64,000 bases of DNA from Blautia sp900556555 (GCA_964250615.1 CAXUGM010000011.1), one strand, 5' to 3'. Positions 16,898-26,458 are shown, counted from the first letter of the stretch. The notes: generated by a model from the letters alone, not told the origin. Program-made: numbers and translations.

Positions 16898-17527
16898 TTA
16901 TCGTATAAAATTTGTTTTATTAGTTCTTTCCGGCTCCGGCAATGCTATTCCTTTTTCTTTTCCTGCCTGGAAGCATTTCATCATCCACGCAAGATTGCGG
17001 GCAAGATTCCTCATGGTCTGCATTCCTTCTGCATCCAGTTTAGCCTCCCCTTCTGCTGCTCCGTGAACAACATTCCAATAGGTAGAGCCGGCAACCGGCA
17101 TCTGGCAAATCCCAAAATATTTATTCAAGACATCAAAAGAAGCGGTTGTTCCTCCACGTCTTGCCACTGCAACGGATGCTCCTGGTTTAAAGGCAAAAGA
17201 CCTTCCGCTGCTGTAAAAAACTCTATCAAGGAAAGAAAGAACTCTCCCACTTGGATGAGCATAGTAAACCGGTGTACCAAATACGAATCCATCGCATTCT
17301 TTTGCCTTAGCGACAAACTCATTTACCTTGTCATCCTCAAAAACACATCCTGTTTCACTGCATTTTCCACATCCTATACAGTCTCTTACCTGGCCTGCTC
17401 CTATCTGGAAAATCTCATATTCAATCCCTTCTTGTTCCAGAGTTTTTCCGACTTCCAGAAGAGCTGTATATGTATTTCCGTTCTGACGCGGGCTTCCGTT
17501 TAACAGCAATACTTTCATATCTGTCAT
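16898..17527 (-). CDS. Flavodoxin-like NAD(P)H-dependent FMN reductase
   Basis: 209 residues. LNGSPRQNGNTYT (~8-20) is the FMN phosphate-binding loop; GTPVYYAHPSGRVLSFLDR (~83-101) and the later GGTTASFD segment match the NADPH-dependent FMN reductase / iron-sulfur flavoprotein family. A CIGCGKC..TGC cluster (~50-60) could hold an iron-sulfur centre, as in iron-sulfur flavoproteins. The physiological partner is unknown. Last gene of an operon with the phosphoesterase and the ParB-BMP protein (19-nt gap), ending in a terminator. Confidence 0.88.
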   Translation of the reverse strand: MTDMKVLLLNGSPRQNGNTYTALLEVGKTLEQEGIEYEIFQIGAGQVRDCIGCGKCSETGCVFEDDKVNEFVAKAKECDGFVFGTPVYYAHPSGRVLSFLDRVFYSSGRSFAFKPGASVAVARRGGTTASFDVLNKYFGICQMPVAGSTYWNVVHGAAEGEAKLDAEGMQTMRNLARNLAWMMKCFQAGKEKGIALPEPERTNKTNFIR

Positions 17528-17546
17528 ATCCTTTCCAAATTCCTGT

Positions 17547-18137
17547 CTAAATCTCTATAATGCACCTTTCAAATGCATTGACTACTTTTGTATCCTGATA
17601 TTGATCATACCGCTTCTGTCCTCTTCCATAGGTCAGATGCACATGTCCATGGAGAAAATATTTGGGCTTGTATTTTTCTAATAATTTCAAAAATATCTGA
17701 AATCCCTGATGAGGCAGATCTCTCCCATCATTAAGCTGATATGCAGGAGAATGGGTTACAAGAATATCAAAGCCCTGTTTACAAAGTAATTTAAACCACA
17801 GCTTCCTTACTCTCTTCTGCATTTCCTTTTCTGTATATTGATGAGAACCTTTGGTGTATCTCATAGAGCCTCCAAGACCCAGAATCCGCACACCTTCATA
17901 CACAAAAATATCATCTTCAATACAGGTACATCCCTCTGGCGGCATGTATTCATATTTCCCGTCATGATTTCCATGGACATATAGTACCGGAACCGTTGTC
18001 ATTGTCACCAGAAAAGATAAATATCTGGGATCCAGATCACCACAAGAAATAATCAAATCAATATCTTCCACCTTACTTTTATCAAAAAAATCCCACAGAG
18101 AAGCACACTCCTCGTCTGCAATGACAAGTATTTTCAT
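17547..18137 (-). CDS. Metallophosphoesterase (calcineurin-like)
   Basis: 196 residues with the dinuclear metal motifs ISCGDLD (~29-35), YVHGNHDGKYEY (~53-64), VTHSP (~127-131) and FLHGHVH (~158-164). The usual first D-x-H is altered to IADEEC (~6-11), so one metal ligand differs from the consensus. The substrate is unknown. It lies 3 nt after the ParB-BMP gene, so the two are surely cotranscribed and probably functionally linked. Confidence 0.88.
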   Translation of the reverse strand: MKILVIADEECASLWDFFDKSKVEDIDLIISCGDLDPRYLSFLVTMTTVPVLYVHGNHDGKYEYMPPEGCTCIEDDIFVYEGVRILGLGGSMRYTKGSHQYTEKEMQKRVRKLWFKLLCKQGFDILVTHSPAYQLNDGRDLPHQGFQIFLKLLEKYKPKYFLHGHVHLTYGRGQKRYDQYQDTKVVNAFERCIIEI

Positions 18138-18140
18138 ATT

Positions 18141-20057
18141 TTATATCTGGCCTTTCTCTTTGTTCACACCCTGTTGCAAAGTCACAGGTCTTGCCTGTTC
18201 CTGCAAATCTTCTGTTTTTGGTATGATACCAATAATATTTTCTGCCAGCCAGTCCATCGTGATAATTTCTTCCGGTGTTAATGTCCTCTTGGGATCTGCC
18301 TGAACAATCCCATCCTGAGAATAAAGGATACCAGAAAACGGACTAAACTGCTGTGAAACTATATTTTTTTTCAGAAGATCAATTAAACGTTTTGTACCAA
18401 TCGGTGTATTATTAGAACAAATCACATCAATTACACCGGCAGACATTCCCCACCAATAGTTAATGGCTTTCTTATCACTTCCACTATCATCATACTTCCA
18501 TGTACCATCCATAATCGTACGAATAAGCTGTTCATAAAATTTTCCCCAGTGCCACAAAGGCATAGCCAGCCTTCTTGTATGATCTCCTTCTATGGTATAA
18601 AGTCCAAATTCTCTAGTAGATTCCTCCGGTATAACCATGTCTTTTCCTGAAATGCATCCTGCTCCAATCTCTTTCAACCGCTCTGCAATATCTACATTTT
18701 TCATGGAAGACCATTCCAGATAAACTTTTACCCTCGGATTAATCATCTTAGCTCCCAGAGCAAAAGCATTAATATTTGCAATAGAGCCGTAAATCGGATA
18801 ATCTGCCACATATGCCAGTTTATCGTTTGTAGTAAGTGCACCGGCCAGTGCTCCCATCAGGAATTTTGCTTCGTGCATTCTCGCATAATACGTACGGATG
18901 TAACGATGAGACGTATTTAAAGAACAGTTCAAAATCCGCGCCTCAGGATTTTCAGTTGCTGCCTTAACACTAGCCTGGGCAAAGGATGGGGAAGTCGTAA
19001 AAATAATATTGCTTCCACAGTTAATTGCCGCTTCTATCAAATCGTCGATATTCTCCTGAGTAGCATTATCATAATAAAAAGTCGAAATTTCTTCCGGGAA
19101 TGCCTGTTCCAAATACAATCTTCCCAGTTCATGGGCATAAATCCATGCCGAGGATGCCGGTGTTTTCGCATAAATAAAGGCAACCTTCAGGCGTGGTGCA
19201 CTGACTGGGAGAATCCTGCTCAAAAGCGGTTTCTTTTCATTTGTAGGATCCATCTTCAAGTCGATCACATCTTCTTTTTCTAACAGAAGGAATTCCTCCC
19301 AGCTCTTTGCAATTAAATCATTTAACTCGCTGGTAGTTTTTTCCAAAAGCTCCTGGTATCCATACACAGTGACAAATGCCAGAAAAGCATCTCCTTGTGT
19401 AATAGATAATTTTTCTCCGCCTTTTGCCTTATATTCAAGCTGAAACCGGTAAAAAATAGAACTAAAGTTTTGCTTATCTGCATCTGTCCACTCTTCTCCC
19501 GGCTCTTTTCCCATTACTGCCTGAAGTTTAGGAAAATTTCCCACTTTAGACATATATAGGTAATTCACTTTTGAGACACTGTAAAAGTCCATGTATTCGT
19601 AATAAATCACATTTTCCTTCTCATTTGTCCTCTTTGGAACGATTCTGGTTACAACACCCGGAATGGCATCTACATCAAAATATTTTGATACACTGACTCT
19701 CTTATTTCCTTCCTGAACATAGAATTTATTCAGGTATTCGTATGCTTTGATAGGTTCACGAATTCCTTCTTCCAAATGACTGGTACTCAAAGCATCCCAC
19801 TTTCTTGCAAATTCTGTATTCTGTTTCAAAATAGGCATAAAGTTGCTTGCAAACGCATTACTCCTGCCTTCTGTCTTGGTTCCTACAATCTGATCGGACG
19901 GAATCTGCACAAGTCCAAGGGGAACTTCTGAATAAGAACCTTTAGGCGGTAATATATCATCCAGAACTTCCAGGGTCGGCTGAAGCCCTCTCATCAGCCG
20001 TGACTGGTATTCTCTTTTCCCGAGCTTTTGAGCTCTTAAATAATCATCTACTGACAT
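18141..20057 (-). CDS. ParB-like domain fused to a BMP/PBP1 ligand-binding domain, no signal peptide
   Basis: 638 residues. The N-terminal ~130 residues resemble a ParB/Srx fold: LGLVQIPSDQIVGTKTEGR (~47-65), GIREPIKAYEYLNKFYVQEG (~98-117), GNKRVSVSKYF (~117-127). A helical middle follows, then from ~290 a basic-membrane-protein / purine-nucleoside type PBP1 domain (RLKVAFIYAKTPASSAWIYAHELG; ADYPIYGSIANINAFALGAKM; WWGMSAGVIDV). BMP proteins are normally exported lipoproteins of nucleoside ABC transporters, but there is no signal sequence and no permease nearby, so this should be cytoplasmic, perhaps a ligand sensor. AAGGAGAA precedes the ATG. First gene of the operon with the phosphoesterase and FMN reductase. 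Confidence 0.8.
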   Translation of the reverse strand: MSVDDYLRAQKLGKREYQSRLMRGLQPTLEVLDDILPPKGSYSEVPLGLVQIPSDQIVGTKTEGRSNAFASNFMPILKQNTEFARKWDALSTSHLEEGIREPIKAYEYLNKFYVQEGNKRVSVSKYFDVDAIPGVVTRIVPKRTNEKENVIYYEYMDFYSVSKVNYLYMSKVGNFPKLQAVMGKEPGEEWTDADKQNFSSIFYRFQLEYKAKGGEKLSITQGDAFLAFVTVYGYQELLEKTTSELNDLIAKSWEEFLLLEKEDVIDLKMDPTNEKKPLLSRILPVSAPRLKVAFIYAKTPASSAWIYAHELGRLYLEQAFPEEISTFYYDNATQENIDDLIEAAINCGSNIIFTTSPSFAQASVKAATENPEARILNCSLNTSHRYIRTYYARMHEAKFLMGALAGALTTNDKLAYVADYPIYGSIANINAFALGAKMINPRVKVYLEWSSMKNVDIAERLKEIGAGCISGKDMVIPEESTREFGLYTIEGDHTRRLAMPLWHWGKFYEQLIRTIMDGTWKYDDSGSDKKAINYWWGMSAGVIDVICSNNTPIGTKRLIDLLKKNIVSQQFSPFSGILYSQDGIVQADPKRTLTPEEIITMDWLAENIIGIIPKTEDLQEQARPVTLQQGVNKEKGQI

Positions 20058-20178
20058 AGCATTCTCCTTTTTATCAGGTCACTGTCTTTTGTTTACTCTA
20101 TGGTTTATTATAAAGATTTATTATCGGAAAATCAACCTCCGGCTGGCATTTGTTCAGGCCAAACGCATTAAAGAATGT

Positions 20179-21981
20179 TTACAATCCAATCCTATTCTTA
20201 TGATACCCGTCATTTATTTTCTTTATTTCTGCCAGATTGCATTTGGACTTTCTGTCATAAGTGACCAGTCCATTAATTTCCTGCTCCACATCTGTCAACT
20301 GCGTATAACAATACCCCCACAGGCCTTTGGAAGCATACACTGCATCCATAATCCTTCTGTACTCTTCCAAAAATTCCTTTTCCGAATTTACGGAAGAGTA
20401 TCCCCAGCCTTTTTGTTCAGATACCTCAAAACCGATTCCACCAAATTCTGTGAGAAGAATGGGCTCTCCCTGATAGCTGTAGCCTTTTGCATAAATATCC
20501 CAGCAGGTAGGCGGCTGCCCAATAAGACTTTCCTTTGTGGACAGCATTTCTCTATATTCTTCGTATTTCTCTGTTTCTTCTTTTTGCCCGTGGCTGTAAT
20601 TATGGATTGCACAAATATCCGTTACGGTCATGTTCCAGCCATCATTGGAAACTACCAGGCGTGTATCATCTACCGCATGTAAATAATGATACATAGTTTC
20701 AGAGAAACTCTGCTGCATCTTGTTTCTTTGAATATCTGGAACGCCCCAGCTTTCATTGATAGGAACCCAGGTTACAATACACGGATGATTATAGTCCCTC
20801 TCCACAATCTCAGACCAGTCTTTCAAAGTACGGTTCACAGACTTCCGGTCATACATGGTCGGAGCTGCACATTCTCCCCACACCAGAAATCCCAGTTTAT
20901 CTGCCCAATACAAGAATCTGGCTTCCTCCACTTTCTGGTGCTTTCTGCATCCATTAAAACCCATAGCCTTGGCAAGCTCAATGTCCTTTACCAATGCCTC
21001 ATCATCAGGTGCTGTCAAAAGCCCCTGAGGCCAATAGCCCTGGTCAAGTACCAGTTTCTGATAATATGGGCGGTTGTTCAGATACACCATTCCATGTTCT
21101 GTATGCACCTTTCGGAATCCAAAATAAGACTGTACCCTGTCTGTGCATTGTCCGTCACTGTTTCGCACTTCCAGCTCCACATTCAGCAAAACAGGATGTT
21201 CCGGTGTCCAGGAAATCCCTGGTTCATGATAATTTGTATTAAAAATTCTTCCATTGATAATGTCTACAGAAAAATCCAGGGTATCTCTAAGCCACACCTG
21301 AGTTCCTTCTGCCAGAACCTTATCTTTTAACCGGATTTTATAATATAAGGAATCTCCTTCGCAGATTCCAGCACCCTCACACTGCATCTGAATCTTTCCC
21401 TGGTCATACAAAGAAGTAAATCTCACATGTTCCAAACGTTTTTCAGGTACCCATTCCATCCACACGCTCTGCCAGATGCCTGTGCTGTTGGTGTACCAAA
21501 TACTTCTGGATTCCCCATCCCAAAACTGCTTTCCTCTCGGGAGCAGTTCATCTGTATGGGAATCCCACACCCGGACTGTGACTTCCTGTTCTCCCTCTAC
21601 CAGGTACGGGGTCATATTTACTGAAAATGGTGTGTAGCCTCCTGTATGTTTTCCAGCCTGCTGGCCATTTACATACACCACTGCTTCATAATCTACTGCC
21701 TCAAAGTGAAGAAGAAGTTCTCTTCCTTCTTCCTGATTTTCCACAGAAAAACACTTTTTATACCAGACAATATCATGAGGTGCCTGGTCATTGATTCCAC
21801 TAAGTTCACACTGATAGACAAAAGGAACCTGGATTTCCCTGTCCAAATGTTTCCCTGGCTCATACCATTTTTCTAAAATTCCTCTGTCTGCATCATCAAA
21901 AGCAAACTCCCAGGAGCCATTTAGATTTTCCCACTGTGACCTTACAAACTGAGGTCTTGGATATTGATTTTTTCTACTCAT
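20179..21981 (-). CDS. Glycoside hydrolase family 2 protein
   Basis: 600 residues, cytoplasmic (no signal peptide). Sugar-binding jelly roll (~1-180; LNGSWEFAFDDAD), Ig-like domain (~185-285) and TIM barrel (~290-590). The acid/base is the Glu of WVPINESWG (~395-403) and the nucleophile is the Glu of ILLTEFGG (~510-517). Members are beta-galactosidases, beta-glucuronidases and relatives; the N-K pair and short loops do not settle the sugar. It lies 15 nt after the DUF2804 gene, so both form an operon for glycan use or modification. Confidence 0.9.
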   Translation of the reverse strand: MSRKNQYPRPQFVRSQWENLNGSWEFAFDDADRGILEKWYEPGKHLDREIQVPFVYQCELSGINDQAPHDIVWYKKCFSVENQEEGRELLLHFEAVDYEAVVYVNGQQAGKHTGGYTPFSVNMTPYLVEGEQEVTVRVWDSHTDELLPRGKQFWDGESRSIWYTNSTGIWQSVWMEWVPEKRLEHVRFTSLYDQGKIQMQCEGAGICEGDSLYYKIRLKDKVLAEGTQVWLRDTLDFSVDIINGRIFNTNYHEPGISWTPEHPVLLNVELEVRNSDGQCTDRVQSYFGFRKVHTEHGMVYLNNRPYYQKLVLDQGYWPQGLLTAPDDEALVKDIELAKAMGFNGCRKHQKVEEARFLYWADKLGFLVWGECAAPTMYDRKSVNRTLKDWSEIVERDYNHPCIVTWVPINESWGVPDIQRNKMQQSFSETMYHYLHAVDDTRLVVSNDGWNMTVTDICAIHNYSHGQKEETEKYEEYREMLSTKESLIGQPPTCWDIYAKGYSYQGEPILLTEFGGIGFEVSEQKGWGYSSVNSEKEFLEEYRRIMDAVYASKGLWGYCYTQLTDVEQEINGLVTYDRKSKCNLAEIKKINDGYHKNRIGL

Positions 21982-21996
21982 AATGATTCCTTCCCC

Positions 21997-23019
21997 CTAA
22001 TACCTATTATGCACTTTCTCCGCAAAACACATCATATCTTTTACCACAATCTCTTTTCCGTCATCCAGCACTGCTTTTCCACTCATTTTTCCAAAAACCT
22101 GATGCTGGTCTGTTTCAATAATCAGTGCCGAAGTCCTGGCCGCCCTGTCAAGCACCGGCTGGAAATCCATTTCAAATCTTCCGTCATTGGAAGTAAATTT
22201 CCATGGTTTCAGATAACTATCCTCCGGGATATGGAAGGTCACCTGGTCTAATTTGTGAGCTTTCCCATCATAGAAAAGCATATTTTCTGTAGCAGCAGAC
22301 GTATCTCCAAATCCATATCCGATATTAAAGCCAAATGGAACTCCGTCTATTCTTGTATTTCCGGAGCCCCAGTACCAGCAGTTATCGTAAGTCCACACTC
22401 CTCTTCCCCAGTCCAGAGTTCCAAAATCCTTTTCCTTTGAGAAGGTATAAGTCTTACCATCAAATTTCATCTGACCAGAAGCAGGCATACAGTTAATCTT
22501 CTGATTGTAATAAAAAGCTGTTTTCTTCTCCTTAAATGGTGTAGCAATTACCATAGTATCCATGTCCGGCTGTTCCAGCCAGATATCACAGGAAAAAGTC
22601 TTTCCCTGGTAAAAGTTTTTGAAATAACATCGGATTCTTCTCTTTCCATTCCGAATCTGAAAAGCCATGTGCAGCCGTTTGTCCTTATAAATAATATCGC
22701 CTTCTTCTGAGGTATTCGGAAGCTTAAATTTCCCCATCGGAAATGGATTCAAAATCGTTTCTGTATGCTCCCACCCTTCTTTAAAATTCAGAAGAGAAAC
22801 TGACTGCAATCCAATATAACCATCATCGGATAAGGTAAATGCCCCTGCAAAATCTTCATTCAAAACCAGGTAATAATCCCATTCTTTAATGCGGAATTTG
22901 GGTGCCTTAATCATGCTCCGCTCATACTGCTGCACCAGACTTTTAGACCATCCCGGCTCTCGCAGGCTTCCATCTTCTTTTAATAGCATTTGCTGTGTTG
23001 TTACTTCATGATTCCCCAT
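21997..23019 (-). CDS. DUF2804 family protein
   Basis: 340 residues with no signal peptide or TM helix. It is beta-rich and tryptophan-rich, with conserved blocks DFGTLDWGRGVWTYDNCWYWGS (~205-226, too long to be chance) and GVPFGFNIGYGFGDTSAATEN; this fits DUF2804, a lipocalin-like beta-barrel family of unknown function. It precedes the GH2 gene by 15 nt in the same operon, so a role linked to glycoside metabolism is possible but unproven. Confidence 0.82.
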   Translation of the reverse strand: MGNHEVTTQQMLLKEDGSLREPGWSKSLVQQYERSMIKAPKFRIKEWDYYLVLNEDFAGAFTLSDDGYIGLQSVSLLNFKEGWEHTETILNPFPMGKFKLPNTSEEGDIIYKDKRLHMAFQIRNGKRRIRCYFKNFYQGKTFSCDIWLEQPDMDTMVIATPFKEKKTAFYYNQKINCMPASGQMKFDGKTYTFSKEKDFGTLDWGRGVWTYDNCWYWGSGNTRIDGVPFGFNIGYGFGDTSAATENMLFYDGKAHKLDQVTFHIPEDSYLKPWKFTSNDGRFEMDFQPVLDRAARTSALIIETDQHQVFGKMSGKAVLDDGKEIVVKDMMCFAEKVHNRY

Positions 23020-23100
23020 ATAAATACCTCCTGATACAATACACTATATACTCACTATAACACAGAATTTAGGATAAATCATTGCTGACATTCGTTTTTA

Positions 23101-23297
23101 CGTTTATCAGATAATGTTTTAGGGCATAGAAAAACCACCCCGGAAACTTTGGCAAGTGAAGAGGTGGTATTTCTATGCTATCCTTTATTGGTCAACCCCT
23201 TGTGGGCGGTTGTTCTTTTTACACTTTTACTATAAAATATTCAGATTTCTTATGCAAGTATATGGTATCCGGCTTTGCGTTTATCAGATCATGTTTT
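23101..23297. repeat. 20-bp direct repeats flanking a hairpin element
   Basis: CGTTTATCAGATAATGTTTT (23101-23120) and the same with one change (23278-23297) flank 157 bp. Inside is a long inverted repeat (23124-23178: GCATAGAAA / TTTCTATGC and AACCACC / GGTGGT), then a weaker CAACCCC..GGGCGGTTG hairpin near 23194-23212. On the minus strand the layout resembles the tail of a type I toxin-antitoxin locus of the holin-like (TxpA/Fst) kind, but no intact toxin ORF is present. Confidence 0.5.
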
Positions 23298-23301
23298 CTC
23301 A

Positions 23302-24534
23302 TCACTGATATAAATAATTCTGATACTCCGGCAATTCCATATTGGTATTGTCAATCCACTGATATCCCGTATTGATAAAAGCATCATTCTCAAGTCCCTG
23401 GTCTGCTCTTACTCCGGCTATCACGGTAGCATATCCCATTCCGTATGGATTCTGTGAAAACATACCAAGTTCAACACCATCTTTCACAGCCTTAATCTGC
23501 TTTGCACCTGCATCAAACCCGATAACCTTGACATCTTTTTTTGACGCATTCACAATATCCAGCACACTGTTTGCAGCCGTTTCGTTGGTACAGTAATATC
23601 CTTTTACATCAGGATAAAGCTTTAAGACAGCTTCTGCCAATTCTGTCATGCTGGTTTCTTCGTTTTCGTGAGAGATATTCACAATTTCAATTCCCGGATG
23701 ATTCTTCGCCATTTCATCTGTAAATCCTGTTTCTCTCTTCACGCTGGTCTCAGAGGTCTTCACATGGGTCATAACAGCCACCTGCCCCTTCTCTCCAAGA
23801 GCCTCTGCAAGTTTCTTAGCTGCTTCTGCCCCGGCAGCATAATTATCTGTGGCACAGACAGCATTTACCTGGACATTTTCCACACCGGAATCCAGGACAA
23901 TCACAGGAATCCCGTTTAAAGTAGCTTCCTCTACCTGTGCCTGGCAAGATGCCATATCAATAGCTGCCAGACACAAAATCGCCGGATTTTCTGAAAGCAC
24001 TGCATCAATAATATTAATCTGGCTCTCAACATCCGTCTCGTTTCCAGGGCCTTCCAAGGTAAGTTTTATCTTATCTTCCCCTTTATATCCCATCTTTTCA
24101 TTCAAGTCCGCAACTGCCGCATCCATGCCCTTTTTTACACTCTTCCAAAATCCGGTCTTTGTGCTTTTAACCACTACAGCAATACGGCTGCCCGGTTCTG
24201 GGTTCAATTCCTCCAGAGCAGTATAATCATGAGTTCCCGCCTGCTCTTTTAAGGATTTCAAAATCAAATCTACATTTACATTATCCTCAGTTTCAACCGG
24301 TTCATTCTCTTTTGCTGTCTGTGTCTCATCTGTTTCCTTCTCCGGTTCCTGCTTGTCCTGTGTTTCCTGTTTATCTTCTGCCTTTTCTTTTTCTTCCTGT
24401 TCTTGTTTCTGTTTGTCTTTTTCCTCAGATGTATTTTTCTGGTTTGTATCAGGATTTGATCTCTTACTTCCACATCCGCCAAGTACACTGACTGCCAGCA
24501 TGAAACAAATCAATCCTACCATTACTTTTTTCAT
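23302..24534 (-). CDS. Sugar-type ABC substrate-binding lipoprotein (orphan)
   Basis: 410 residues. Lipoprotein signal peptide with lipobox VLGGC (Cys ~21), then a ~70-residue Glu/Lys/Gln/Thr-rich tether, then a Peripla_BP_4 domain (~118-395) like ribose/galactose-binding proteins (RIAVVVKSTKTGFWKSVKKG; IPVIVLDSG; VIGFDAG; FSQNPYGMGY). It should bind a sugar or similar ligand at the outer membrane face of the cell. No permease or ATPase is adjacent, so it probably uses a distant transporter or serves a sensor. The unusually long tether is notable. Confidence 0.88.
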   Translation of the reverse strand: MKKVMVGLICFMLAVSVLGGCGSKRSNPDTNQKNTSEEKDKQKQEQEEKEKAEDKQETQDKQEPEKETDETQTAKENEPVETEDNVNVDLILKSLKEQAGTHDYTALEELNPEPGSRIAVVVKSTKTGFWKSVKKGMDAAVADLNEKMGYKGEDKIKLTLEGPGNETDVESQINIIDAVLSENPAILCLAAIDMASCQAQVEEATLNGIPVIVLDSGVENVQVNAVCATDNYAAGAEAAKKLAEALGEKGQVAVMTHVKTSETSVKRETGFTDEMAKNHPGIEIVNISHENEETSMTELAEAVLKLYPDVKGYYCTNETAANSVLDIVNASKKDVKVIGFDAGAKQIKAVKDGVELGMFSQNPYGMGYATVIAGVRADQGLENDAFINTGYQWIDNTNMELPEYQNYLYQ

Positions 24535-24661
24535 GACTTTACCTGCCCTTTACACATTCTTATCCTCTAGTTTCATTTCTTTTTCATTATACACCAAACC
24601 TTTGATTAGTCCAGTCCAATCACAGGTGTTTATAAATATTTTCGAAATGCTTCACATATTT

Positions 24662-25714
24662 TCAATTGCGAAAGACCCTTGAAGTGGTAAAAATACCATA
24701 AAGAAGCAGCGCAGAAAGAGGTCCCAAAATAAAACCAGAAACTCCATAGGCAACTACGCCAAGATATACTGAAACAAATACCAGAAGAGGCGACACGCCT
24801 ATATGACTTCCCACAAGCCTTGGTTCTATAAATTGTCTGATTGCAGCTGCAATAAGATATAATACGAAAAATCCTATGCCTGCCACACTTTTTCCCTGAA
24901 CCAGAAAGAAAATCCCCGCAGGAATCAGAAAAATACCTGTTCCCAGTACCGGCAATGCATCCAGAAATCCAACAGTCAAGCCCCAGCCTAAAAATCCCGG
25001 TATTCCAAGTATCCAAAACCCTACAATACAAATCAGGCAGATAATCAGCATAATCTTTACCTGTGCTTTCAGATATCCTTTGATTCCCCTTTGTATTTTT
25101 CTTCCAAACTCCTTTACTCTCAGATAAAACTCCTGTTTTTCTAAAAAATGAATAATCTTGTCTCTTTCCTGCAGAAACAAAATTGTTGTCAGAACAGAAA
25201 TCATCAGCAGCCCAAACCCTGCCACACAAACTTTCACAGATTGAACCGCTTTCTCCACACCATTTCCACTATTCCAAAATTGATGCTTCACCAGATTAAT
25301 CTGCCTGTATATATATTCACTGCTTTTTTCCGCAGGGATTCCCGTAATATGTTCTGTTCCCTCACAGCAATGTCCAATAAACTCCTCTGCTTCCTGTTGA
25401 AGCACCGGAAAATACTTCATACAATCTCCAGCTTTTTGAGTCATAAATTCTGCCCCTATCATACAGAATCCAAACACAAGCAACAGAAGTACCAAAATCA
25501 CTCCACTACCTACTCCACCTTCTGTAAAATGCAGTTTTCTGCTGAGTTTCCTACTTGCCAGATAAGAGGCCATAGGATGAATCATCTCCGCCAGTACCCA
25601 TCCAATCAAAAAAGGGAGCACTACAGGAAGGACATATTTCATGCCCCAAAAAACTCCTGTCACAACTCCCACTATCATTCCAGTTCTCTTCCAATTCATC
25701 CTCTGTTCCCCCAT
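24662..25714 (-). CDS. AI-2E family transporter (YtvI-like)
   Basis: 350 residues with about eight hydrophobic segments. The family signature is in the second half: FLDALPVLGTG (~245-255) with the following amphipathic helices and IEPRLVGSHIGVSPLLVFVSVYLG (~290-313). The family includes sporulation protein YtvI, several Na+/H+ antiporters and putative AI-2 exporters; sporulation seems likely in this taxon but is inference. It is a single gene between the lipoprotein and the RluA-type gene, with no autoinducer genes nearby. Confidence 0.85.
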   Translation of the reverse strand: MGEQRMNWKRTGMIVGVVTGVFWGMKYVLPVVLPFLIGWVLAEMIHPMASYLASRKLSRKLHFTEGGVGSGVILVLLLLVFGFCMIGAEFMTQKAGDCMKYFPVLQQEAEEFIGHCCEGTEHITGIPAEKSSEYIYRQINLVKHQFWNSGNGVEKAVQSVKVCVAGFGLLMISVLTTILFLQERDKIIHFLEKQEFYLRVKEFGRKIQRGIKGYLKAQVKIMLIICLICIVGFWILGIPGFLGWGLTVGFLDALPVLGTGIFLIPAGIFFLVQGKSVAGIGFFVLYLIAAAIRQFIEPRLVGSHIGVSPLLVFVSVYLGVVAYGVSGFILGPLSALLLYGIFTTSRVFRN

Positions 25715-25771
25715 ACCTTATGCATCTTTTAATTTGTAATCTTATTGATAGTATGGTAAAACAGAACTTTC

Positions 25772-26458
25772 CTATACTATAGGAAAATTTCCAACTGGTT
25801 TCGTCTGAAATTCCATTTTTTTATTTGTTCTTGGATGAAAAAAAGAAAGTTTATATGCACAAAGAGAAATATCCTGATGCTCTCCTTCCTCTTTCTCATG
25901 CGGATTGTACTTTGCATCTCCAAAAATGGGCATACCTGCATGAGCCAGCTGTACTCTGATCTGATGATGCCTTCCAGTCTCCAACTTAATTTCTAGCAGA
26001 CATCCCTCCTGGGTTTCCTCGATTTTTTTATAATAAAGTTTTGCCGTTTTGCTCCTCGGTGTTTTTTTTCTCACTACTTTAGAACAATTTGTTCTTCCGT
26101 CTTTTTCCAATTCATCTATCAGACATCCTTCTTCTGTCTTAGGATATCCTTCCACATAGGCCAGATATCTCTTCTCAAACTTCCCCTGCTGCACTTGCCT
26201 GCTCAGATTCCCTGCACTTTCTTGATTTTTTGCAAATACTAAAATCCCCTGCACCGGCTGATCCAGACGGTGCACAACCGCCAGATATGGAAGATTCCCT
26301 TTCTGAGCCAGATAAGTTTTCAAAGCACATTCCATATCCATGCTTCCAATCCTTTTACTCTGCACCGGAAAACCTGCCGGTTTTCTGCACACAATGATAT
26401 CTTTATCTTCATACAAAATAATCTCTTTTATATTATTGACATTTTTTCCGTATTCCAT
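25772..26458 (-). CDS. RluA-type pseudouridine synthase
   Basis: 228 residues, a short family member without an S4 domain. The catalytic aspartate is in VHRLDQPVQGILVFAK (~65-80); other conserved blocks are GKFEKRYLAYVEG (~98-110) and LETGRHHQIRVQLAHAGMPIFGDAKY (~163-188, RHHQIR being the usual motif). It isomerises uridine to pseudouridine in rRNA or tRNA; the target is not deducible. It lies just after the terminator at 26507-26548, so it needs its own start site in the 26460-26506 gap or read-through. Confidence 0.9.
   Translation of the reverse strand: MEYGKNVNNIKEIILYEDKDIIVCRKPAGFPVQSKRIGSMDMECALKTYLAQKGNLPYLAVVHRLDQPVQGILVFAKNQESAGNLSRQVQQGKFEKRYLAYVEGYPKTEEGCLIDELEKDGRTNCSKVVRKKTPRSKTAKLYYKKIEETQEGCLLEIKLETGRHHQIRVQLAHAGMPIFGDAKYNPHEKEEGEHQDISLCAYKLSFFHPRTNKKMEFQTKPVGNFPIV

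Noticed and set aside
23175..23375. 66-codon plus-strand frame beginning MLSFIGQPLV over the hairpin element
   Set aside because: It runs antisense through the end of the lipoprotein gene and the hairpin repeat, without a ribosome site; more likely a shadow.
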